Below are positions 58,509-64,000 of a stretch of 64,000 bases of DNA, piece after piece; the stretch's first letter is position 1; each line of letters starts with the position of its first letter. A program made the translations under genes and the position numbers. The DNA comes from JAHEDT01 sp963825615 (GTDB lineage Bacteria > Desulfobacterota > Desulfuromonadia > Desulfuromonadales > BM103). The stretch covers positions 496,001-560,000 of the forward strand of contig CAWGTV010000001.1 of the NCBI GenBank assembly GCA_963825615.1, read 5' to 3'. The notes under the pieces are model-generated. The model did not search any database. It saw only the letters and a list, made by a program, of their open reading frames with translations, and had not been told where the DNA came from.

Positions 58509-59435
58509 ATGAACACTATTAAACGGTACATCCTGACAGCAGTCTTGCTCCTCGCCGGATTGCCCACATTCGCCAATGCAGCCCTGAGCGAATATTTCAC
58601 TGAAACCGAATGGCTGGCCGAGAACCGCACGCAGGTCGTGGTCCTCGATGTCCGCCAGACCCCCCTCTTCCTGCTGGGACATATCGAGGGAGCCCATCAC
58701 CTCCCCCAAAGCGAGTTTCTGGAAACGCGCAACGGCGTCAAGAGCCTGGTGCCGACCACCACCGCCTTCGAAGCCTTGATGGAGAAGTTCGGCATCACGC
58801 CGGAGACTATCGTCGTCACCTACGCCGAGCATGACAACCCCTATGCTGCACGCCTGGCCTGGACACTGCACTACTACGGTCACGCCAAGACACTGGTCCT
58901 CAACGGCGGCTACGAGAAATGGTCCGCCGAAGGCAGGCCGACCACACTGCTGCCGACAACAGCAGCGACACCGAGTCACTACCGCGTCTCCGCGCCGGGC
59001 CAGTCACGCGCCGAGGCTGATTACGTCCTGACCCAACTGGGTAATCCAGCGGTAGTCATCTGGGATACCCGTACCCCGGAAGAGTACAACGGCAGCAAGG
59101 TGCGCGCTGACCGTGGCGGGCACATCCCAGGGGCAACCCACCTCAACTGGACGGAACTGCAGAAAGAGGTTGATGACGTCAAGGTCCTGAAGAGCGAAGC
59201 CGAAATTCGCGCCCTGCTCGCCGAGCACGGCATTATCGACGGACGCGAGGTTATCGCCCATTGCCAGACCGGCATCCGCTCGTCTTACGCCACCCTGGTC
59301 CTGCAGGGGCTGGGTTACGACCAGGTGAAGAATTTCGATGGCTCATGGATCGAATGGGCGAACAACCCGACCCTGCCCATCGTCGACGGCGCACGCACCT
59401 CACCAAGCGATGAGATTGCGCTGTTGCGCAATTAG
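58509..59435 (+). CDS. Periplasmic tandem-rhodanese sulfurtransferase
   Basis: The 308-aa protein has a signal peptide (IKRYILTAVLLLAGLPTFANA) and two rhodanese domains. The first (VVVLDVRQTPLFLLGHIEGA) lacks a catalytic Cys, with TYAEHD at the loop. The second has the active Cys in VIAHCQTGIRSSYA. That is the SseA/thiosulfate sulfurtransferase layout with an inactive N-domain. ATG 58509 is favoured over ATG 58503 by ribosome-binding-site spacing. A strong terminator follows. Export fits use of periplasmic thiosulfate or sulfide in a sulfur-cycling host, which is inference. Confidence 0.88.
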   Translation: MNTIKRYILTAVLLLAGLPTFANAALSEYFTETEWLAENRTQVVVLDVRQTPLFLLGHIEGAHHLPQSEFLETRNGVKSLVPTTTAFEALMEKFGITPETIVVTYAEHDNPYAARLAWTLHYYGHAKTLVLNGGYEKWSAEGRPTTLLPTTAATPSHYRVSAPGQSRAEADYVLTQLGNPAVVIWDTRTPEEYNGSKVRADRGGHIPGATHLNWTELQKEVDDVKVLKSEAEIRALLAEHGIIDGREVIAHCQTGIRSSYATLVLQGLGYDQVKNFDGSWIEWANNPTLPIVDGARTSPSDEIALLRN

Positions 59436-59465
59436 CCGCCAATTGACAGACCAAAGCTGAACAGC

Positions 59466-59499
59466 AAGAGGCCCATCCGGCTTAACGGATGGGCCTCTT
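59466..59499 (+). terminator. Strong hairpin terminator after the rhodanese gene
   Basis: A perfect 14-bp stem (AAGAGGCCCATCCG with its inverse, 6-nt loop) lies 30 bp after the stop. The U-tract is short (CTCTTG), so it may act with Rho or also protect the 3' end. Confidence 0.65.
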
Positions 59500-59627
59500 G
59501 AATGCTGCCTGGCAACCTCGTTGCAGAATGTTGCGAATCATGAGAAACGCTGCAGCAGCCAAGAAAATGCGCGGCATCCTCACAGAATCAAGCTATAATT
59601 ACAATAATTACCTTTACCGGAGAGGCC

Positions 59628-60458
59628 ATGTCGATAACCAGCCGCCTGAAAAACCGTCTGATCGCCAAGCTGATCACCCGCTACCCGAGCCTTGCCAAGG
59701 GCTTCATCACAGCCTATGCACCATGGGAGTCGCACGAAGCCATTCCCTGGGAGCCGCCGACCAAGCCACTGAGCGAGTGTAAACTGGCGGTGGTCACCAC
59801 CTCCGGCGTCCACCACCACGGCCAGGAGCCTTTCGACATGCAGGACAGCGATGGCGACCCGAGCTTCCGAGCCATCGACGGCACAACCATCGGCGGCGAT
59901 TTCCGGATTACCCACGATTACTATGACCACAGCGACGCCGAGAAAGACCTCAATATCATCCTGCCCCTCGATCGCTTGCGGGAATTGCAGCAGGAGGGGG
60001 TCATCGGCCGCCTGGCCAACACGCACTATTCCTTCATGGGGCATATAGACGGCCGGCACATCGCCACCCTGATCGGTCACACGGCAAAGCAGGTGGCGGA
60101 AAAACTTCGCCAGGATCAAGTCGACGTCGTCCTGCTGACCCCGGCCTGAGGCATCTGCAATCAGTCCGTGGGACTGATCCAGAGAGAGATAGAAAAAGTC
60201 GGCATCGCCACCATCGGCGTGTCGATCGTGCGTGAGTACACCGAAAAAGTGCAACCGCCGCGCACCGTGTTCCTGCGTTGGCCCTTCGGCCACCCGCTGG
60301 GCGAACCGGGCAACGTCAAGCAGCAGCGGGCCGTGGTCCTGGAAGCCTTCCGGGCGCTGTACAGCATCACGACCCCCGGCGAGATCGTTGATCTGCCCTT
60401 CCGCTGGCGACGGCACGATTACGAAAGCTACGTGGAGCCTGGCCTCTTCGAGCCCTAG
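59628..60458 (+). CDS. GrdB-like selenoprotein (glycine/sarcosine/betaine/D-proline reductase B family), UGA-encoded Sec
   Basis: One 276-residue protein is encoded if TGA 60147-60149 is read as selenocysteine. The N-terminal part has LAVVTTSGVHHHGQEPF, FRAIDGTTIGGDFRITHDYY and YSFMGHIDGRHIATLIG. The Sec lies in LLTPAUGIC (residue 174, UxxC redox motif). The sequence continues in the same frame with NQSVGLIQREIEK and VFLRWPFGHPLGEPGN to TAG at 60456-60458. These are the family's own landmarks on both sides of the UGA, so a two-gene reading is wrong. GGAGAGG precedes ATG 59628. No grdA or grdC/D partners are nearby, so the substrate is open. Confidence 0.9.
60160..60178 (+). promoter_or_regulatory. 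Bacterial SECIS element
   Basis: A perfect 8-bp hairpin (ATCAGTCC 60160-60167 with GGACTGAT 60171-60178, loop GTG) begins 10 nt after the UGA codon. The E. coli fdhF SECIS hairpin sits about 11 nt after its UGA, with a G in the apical loop. Position and loop fit SelB recruitment. The hairpin lies within coding sequence (NQSVGLI). Confidence 0.8.
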
Positions 60459-60545
60459 TCAGAAAGATTTTGCAAGAACAGTCTCGGTTGGTCTGATGAA
60501 ACAGGGCTTTTATGCAGATTTCAGTGCAATGAATGGATCAAGGTT

Positions 60546-61262
60546 ATGGATAAAAAGAAAAAAATTCTGCTGGCCGATGATGCCAAACTCTTCATAGAGC
60601 TCGAGAAGTCGTTTCTGCAACGGTCAAGTGTCGAGATTCTGACCGCAGGTGACGGTAGACAGGCACTGGAACTCGTTCGCCAGCATCACCCCGACGTCGC
60701 TTTCCTCGACCTGAATATGCCGGAAATGGATGGCGATGAGTGCTGCCGTGCCATCAAGCAGGATCCTGACTTAAAGGATACGTCGGTCGTGATGGTGACC
60801 ACTAAGGGCCGCACACAAGACCAGGAGCGCTGTCGTGAGGCTGGCTGTGATGAGGTACTGCTTAAACCGATCAACCGTATTGAGTTCCTGGCGACAGCTG
60901 AAAAGTTTTTACATGTTCCCACGCGCAACAAGCGCTATAAGGTGAAAATTCAGGTTCAGTATGTTGATAATATCGCAACAACATTGACCGCATACAGCAT
61001 TGACATCAGCTCGGGAGGTCTTTACATCCGCACCGAGAACCCGCTTGGGGTGGATGAATCGCTGGTCATTCGTTTTTCACTGGAGGATCCTAAAAGGGAA
61101 ATTGTCTGCAAGTGTCGAGTCGCCTGGGTCAATTCGCCGCTGAACCTGAAAAAGTCAGACCTGCCTACCGGAATGGGAATCCAGTTTGAGGGTCTCTCAC
61201 TGAAGGATCTGCATACCATCCGCAATTTCATAGAAAACAAACAACTCGAACCCGCTTGGTAG
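60546..61262 (+). CDS. Response regulator with receiver and PilZ domains
   Basis: The 238-aa protein has a receiver at residues 6-120 with DD at 11-12, the phospho-Asp in VAFLDLNMPEMDG and Lys in LLKPIN. A C-terminal PilZ domain follows, starting RNKRYKVKIQVQY with YSIDISSGGLYIRT and GMGIQFEGLS. PilZ domains usually bind cyclic di-GMP through RxxxR and (D/N)xSxxG; the second is present (DISSGG), and the first is NKRYK-like, so binding is likely but not certain. It has its own short leader and a terminator after it. Confidence 0.9.
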   Translation: MDKKKKILLADDAKLFIELEKSFLQRSSVEILTAGDGRQALELVRQHHPDVAFLDLNMPEMDGDECCRAIKQDPDLKDTSVVMVTTKGRTQDQERCREAGCDEVLLKPINRIEFLATAEKFLHVPTRNKRYKVKIQVQYVDNIATTLTAYSIDISSGGLYIRTENPLGVDESLVIRFSLEDPKREIVCKCRVAWVNSPLNLKKSDLPTGMGIQFEGLSLKDLHTIRNFIENKQLEPAW

Positions 61263-61280
61263 CCCCCCTAAATAAACCAT

Positions 61281-61312
61281 CATGGCCACCGGTATCATTC
61301 CGAGTGGCCATG
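61281..61312 (+). terminator. Hairpin after the REC-PilZ gene
   Basis: A perfect 9-bp stem (CATGGCCAC/GTGGCCATG, 14-nt loop) lies 19 bp after the stop codon. It is followed by GTCTTACT, with only a weak U-tract. Confidence 0.55.
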
Positions 61313-61393
61313 GTCTTACTGGCGCATACTATTGAAGAAACTGGCTTTTTTTCGTGTCACGTACCGTTACGTTCGCCAAGGCAATGCAGATTG

Positions 61394-61558
61394 CTAGAGG
61401 ATTAATTTGTCCCTTATGAATAAATCCTGCCAGAAGCTGTGCCAACCGCCAGCTGTTTTTTTCGAGTAGCTGCCATTTGAGTTGGCAAGCATCGAGGCAA
61501 GCAGTTTAAGGCGGATTTCTTCTTTTTCAAGCTTTGAAAAAGCTTTATTGAAAGCCAT
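61394..61558 (-). CDS. Small hypothetical protein, 54 aa
   Basis: ATG 61558 is preceded by GGAGG with 5-nt spacing, the main reason to believe this ORF. The product (MAFNKAFSKLEKEEIRLKLL...) is an amphipathic helical peptide rich in Lys/Glu with a Trp-containing C-terminus. I recognise no family. It lies in an AT-richer stretch on the opposite strand to the REC-PilZ gene. Confidence 0.45.
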   Translation of the reverse strand: MAFNKAFSKLEKEEIRLKLLASMLANSNGSYSKKTAGGWHSFWQDLFIRDKLIL

Positions 61559-61902
61559 TGCTACCTCCAATCTCCCACTCACAAAGATCAATGGATGGTC
61601 CTATTAACAAACCATATTTTTTCGAAATTGCAATCCGGTATTGATCCTCACCATCGACCAAAAATGCAAATCCTCGACCTGCGGACCGGGGATGACTGGC
61701 ATTGCAGTGAAAGTAAGAGTTTTTCGTTCGACCACCCCCTTTCTCTTCAGGTCAATGCTGGCTGCCAAATAAGACGTTAGCGCTTGCCTTGAGACAATCA
61801 TACAACGGTCCTGTCATGGGTCGGCTAATGATCTTAACAACAAGGCCCTTAAGCCTGGCTCTGAATCCGCACGGGCCAATCCTGGCAATTCGGGTTGCAT
61901 TA
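61559..61902. other. Intergenic region, 344 bp
   Basis: This lies between the small ORF and the methyltransferase stop codon. Short open frames exist on both strands, but none has a ribosome binding site or recognisable content. It may hold the 3' remains of an older gene. No repeat pair was found by eye. Confidence 0.4.
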
Positions 61903-62565
61903 TCACTTCTTGTATGAGGCAAAAAAATGGGGGACAGGGGGCTCCTGGGTATCATCATAAGCTTCAAAGCCCTTTTCGCTTAGACCACATCGAATGAAAC
62001 CATCTATCTCCTCTTTATCAAGGGGAAGGGGGATGTCATCTTCTTGTTCTCCCTTGAGGCGGCTTCGACATGAAACCAGAAGATATCCCTGCGGTGCTAG
62101 GAGTGAGATCATAGCATCGCGTGCTTGTAATCTGTATTTGCCTGGTAAAACTTGGATTGTGTTGCACTCATAAACCAGATCAAAACATTCTGTCCATTGA
62201 GGTGGGGAATTAAAAAGATCTGCGACCAGGTAGTTGACCGTGGTGTCTGGATAACGCTTTTTACAAAGTCGGATCGCTTCAGGAGCAATATCAAAAGCTG
62301 TCACCTCATATCCTGCTTCACACAGAGCTTCAGCATCATCACCAACCCCACAGCCAATAACGATAGCCTTGCGTCCAGCATGCTTAAAAGAACGGCTTTC
62401 CAACCATTTTAAGAGGTAAGGGTTCGGCTCAAGGTCTGCCCAGAAAACCGCGGTATGATCTCCCTGAGCATCAGTGTAGATACGATCAAACCAGCCAGTA
62501 GGATCATCCCTGTCCTGGTAAGATTTGACCATTTTTTTGTAAGCAACAGGATCAAACTCCTTCAT
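61903..62565 (-). CDS. Class I SAM-dependent methyltransferase
   Basis: The 220-aa protein has the Rossmann SAM-binding motif AIVIGCGVGDDAEAL near residues 68-82 and the acidic motif II (VTAFDIAPEAI). A post-I aspartate lies in YLVADLFNSP and a motif IV-like FDLVYECNTIQVL follows. The pattern resembles small thiopurine/tellurite-type or general methyltransferases; the substrate is unknown. Base composition is lower in G+C than in the core genes of the window. It has no operon partner. Confidence 0.82.
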   Translation of the reverse strand: MKEFDPVAYKKMVKSYQDRDDPTGWFDRIYTDAQGDHTAVFWADLEPNPYLLKWLESRSFKHAGRKAIVIGCGVGDDAEALCEAGYEVTAFDIAPEAIRLCKKRYPDTTVNYLVADLFNSPPQWTECFDLVYECNTIQVLPGKYRLQARDAMISLLAPQGYLLVSCRSRLKGEQEDDIPLPLDKEEIDGFIRCGLSEKGFEAYDDTQEPPVPHFFASYKK

Positions 62566-62966
62566 ACATAGTCACCTCTACTTGTGTTGTACGAATTGAA
62601 TCGATTATCCTAGACGCTCACGATTTTGTCAAAATTGAGCCGTTATGAACAGTATCCTTCCTGATCGGCAGATCCACTTGCCTCGTTTCGCAAATCTCCC
62701 GTCAAAATAAGCTTTCATATATCCAAGGGGATTTTGACGAGACAGCAGGTGAATGCAAATCACCACCATCAGAAACGAAAGCCCCTGATCCTAAGATCGG
62801 GGACTGCTCTCGTTTACCTGGACATTAAAGACCTGAGTGAAAAAGCCAAGCAAAAAACCAGGGCTGAAACCAAAAACACTTTCAACCTTTATCTGTAAGA
62901 AATTGAGCGTTTGAACAGGGTGATCAAGAAAGGATGTGACTCTCTTTTTTGCATGGTTCTTCGCGG
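62566..62966. other. Non-coding region, about 400 bp, with inverted repeats
   Basis: No convincing gene is present. A 9-bp inverted repeat CGTCAAAAT (62700-62708)/ATTTTGACG (62731-62739) lies here. A second hairpin of CCCCTGATC/GATCGGGG type is near 62786-62806. Both could be terminators or remnants of a mobile element. The region is AT-rich and contains many stop codons in all frames. Confidence 0.4.
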
Positions 62967-63608
62967 TCACAAGAGGGTTTTAAGTTCGCGATTGAAGATC
63001 AAGATGAATTTCGCAATTGTTTCAACCGACGTTAATTTTTCTTTTGAGTTATCGGTTAACCAGGTAACGAAGTCTTCATTGATAGAAGTGACGATCTTCT
63101 CTGTATCATAGTCCGTAAGGTGTTCGAGTACATACTTGGCAGTGGTGTTGATGCCCAGGGCTAGCCGGGTTTCCAGGAAGGTTCTGAAAATTAATCGCCC
63201 GATCGGGGAGCGATAGTATGTGGCGAGGGGGTCTGTGACCGTCCCACAGTTGCGGCAGACAATATCGAAGTATTGTTCGAACTGGGCCGAATCGATCGAT
63301 ACTTTGTTGTCATTTTTATTTGTGCTCGCAGGCTGCAGTGCTGAAGGGATCGGCAGCCCATGTTCTTTCAGCAGTTGAATAACAGCCTCGGGGTAGATAA
63401 ATGTCCCTGTGAGGAACGGCTCTGATTCGCCACGATGATCCATAATATGAACAACCAAGGTGTGAAACATTTGCTCGAGGCTATCGTTTCGTTCGATGGC
63501 TGGTAAGGCGAATTTACGCAACGCGACTGAGAGGTTCTTCGGCAACCCGTAATACTTATCATGGCGGAGCACTGCCAAAAGGTCTGTCGTAAAGAAGAGA
63601 TCTTTCAT
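62967..63608 (-). CDS. Hypothetical protein, 213 aa
   Basis: ATG 63608 (MKDLFFTTDLLAVLRHDKYY) has GGAAG 8 nt upstream; an earlier TTG at 63620 is less likely. The protein is soluble and mostly helical, with a CRNC pair near residue 125 that could bind metal, and a hydrophobic but not membrane-like C-terminal part. I recognise no family. Its lower G+C suggests accessory origin. Confidence 0.6.
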   Translation of the reverse strand: MKDLFFTTDLLAVLRHDKYYGLPKNLSVALRKFALPAIERNDSLEQMFHTLVVHIMDHRGESEPFLTGTFIYPEAVIQLLKEHGLPIPSALQPASTNKNDNKVSIDSAQFEQYFDIVCRNCGTVTDPLATYYRSPIGRLIFRTFLETRLALGINTTAKYVLEHLTDYDTEKIVTSINEDFVTWLTDNSKEKLTSVETIAKFILIFNRELKTLL

Positions 63609-63745
63609 TTCGGCTTCCAAAAAAAGGGGTACGTGATTGTACCACCTTGTTGAGGTCTTTAAAAGGAGAGGACACCAGTGAAGCTATTCTGCCGCCCCTA
63701 ACAATTTCCCTTTATATCCCGCCTGCCCTTGGTTATCCTTGCGGC

Positions 63746-64000
63746 ATGCGCACCCTTCTGACCACCCTGCACAGCAAGTTCATCCACAACAGCCTGGCGC
63801 TTCCCTGCCTGGCCACTTACTGCGGCAGTGATTGCGGCGAGGTACTGATTCGTGAGTTCACCGTGCATGAACCGCGCGAATCGATCCTTGCCATGCTGCT
63901 CGCTGAAGAGCCCGACGTCGTCGCCCTCTCGGTCTATCTGTGGAACCGGCGGGAGACCCTCGACCTGGTCGATGCCCTGGCCGTCGCCCGGCCCGGATTG
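63746..64000 (+). CDS. B12-binding-domain radical SAM protein, N-terminal part only (cut by window end)
   Basis: From ATG 63746 an open frame runs to the end of the window (85 residues). It begins MRTLLTTLHSKFIHNSLALP, followed by EVLIREFTVHEPRESILAML and PDVVALSVYLWNRRETLDLV. This is the N-terminal cobalamin-binding domain pattern of DUF4080-type B12 radical SAM enzymes (first strand, then the VVALSVYLW strand). The SAM cluster motif would lie beyond the window. Confidence 0.75.
   Translation, partial: MRTLLTTLHSKFIHNSLALPCLATYCGSDCGEVLIREFTVHEPRESILAMLLAEEPDVVALSVYLWNRRETLDLVDALAVARPGL

Noticed and set aside
59580..60416. Minus-strand ORF of 278 codons opposite the selenoprotein gene
   Set aside because: It mirrors the GrdB-like gene exactly and has no ribosome binding site or family features.

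Overview
The window looks like chromosome of a Desulfuromonadia/Geobacter-type bacterium (Desulfuromonas, Geopsychrobacter or Pelobacter relatives). The basis is gene content and order: a dxs-ispA-xseB-M23-xseA block; a long pseudopilin/secretin/PilMNO/GspEF cluster running into ftsE-ftsX-envC-ctpA and a divergent polysaccharide deacetylase; tig-clpP-clpX-lon-hup with flanking tRNAs; a c-type cytochrome remnant; and a GrdB-like selenoprotein. I have no database match, so the lineage is an inference.

Layout. 0-1.6 kb: gene remnants and a receiver-GAF protein. 1.6-6.8 kb (minus): isoprenoid precursor genes, both exonuclease VII subunits and an M23 peptidase, head to head with an orphan ParA/MinD-like ATPase (6.86-8.26 kb, plus). 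8.2-22.9 kb (minus): an envelope operon that runs gspF, gspE, pilM, pilN, pilO, PilP/GspC-like, secretin, two pseudopilins, ftsE, ftsX, envC, ctpA, deacetylase. It combines a type II secretion/type IV pilus-like machine with the FtsEX-EnvC system that controls septal murein hydrolysis. 23-31 kb (minus): a broken cytochrome gene, tRNA-Asp/Val/Asp, hup, lon, clpX, clpP, tig, then tRNA-Leu/His/Arg/Pro. 30.8-40.6 kb: tonB diverging from a TonB-dependent receptor, which converges on a three-gene operon of a hybrid histidine kinase and two membrane-anchored LVIVD-type beta-propeller proteins. 40.9-60.5 kb: mostly single metabolic and stress genes (AcuI-like reductase, M16C protease, threonine aldolase, SrkA-like kinase, a PAS histidine kinase with a YeeE/TusA-type thiosulfate module, M20 and M23 peptidases, rhodaneses, MarC, radical SAM, GrdB-like selenoprotein). 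60.5-64 kb: a REC-PilZ regulator, then an AT-richer accessory stretch (small ORF, methyltransferase, unknown protein) and the start of a B12-binding radical SAM gene cut by the window end.

Two points shape the reading. First, the best non-standard gene is a selenoprotein at 59628-60458: an in-frame UGA sits in a UxxC motif and is followed 10 nt later by a perfect 8-bp hairpin placed like a bacterial SECIS. Second, about two dozen single-base frameshifts interrupt otherwise perfectly conserved genes (xseA, ftsE, ftsX, envC, ctpA, gspE, gspF, the M16C protease and others), and nearly all fit one extra base. I read most of these as consensus-sequence errors rather than decay, and I annotate such genes across their full span. 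The most system-like novelty is the sensor kinase plus twin beta-propeller operon next to the TonB receptor pair.
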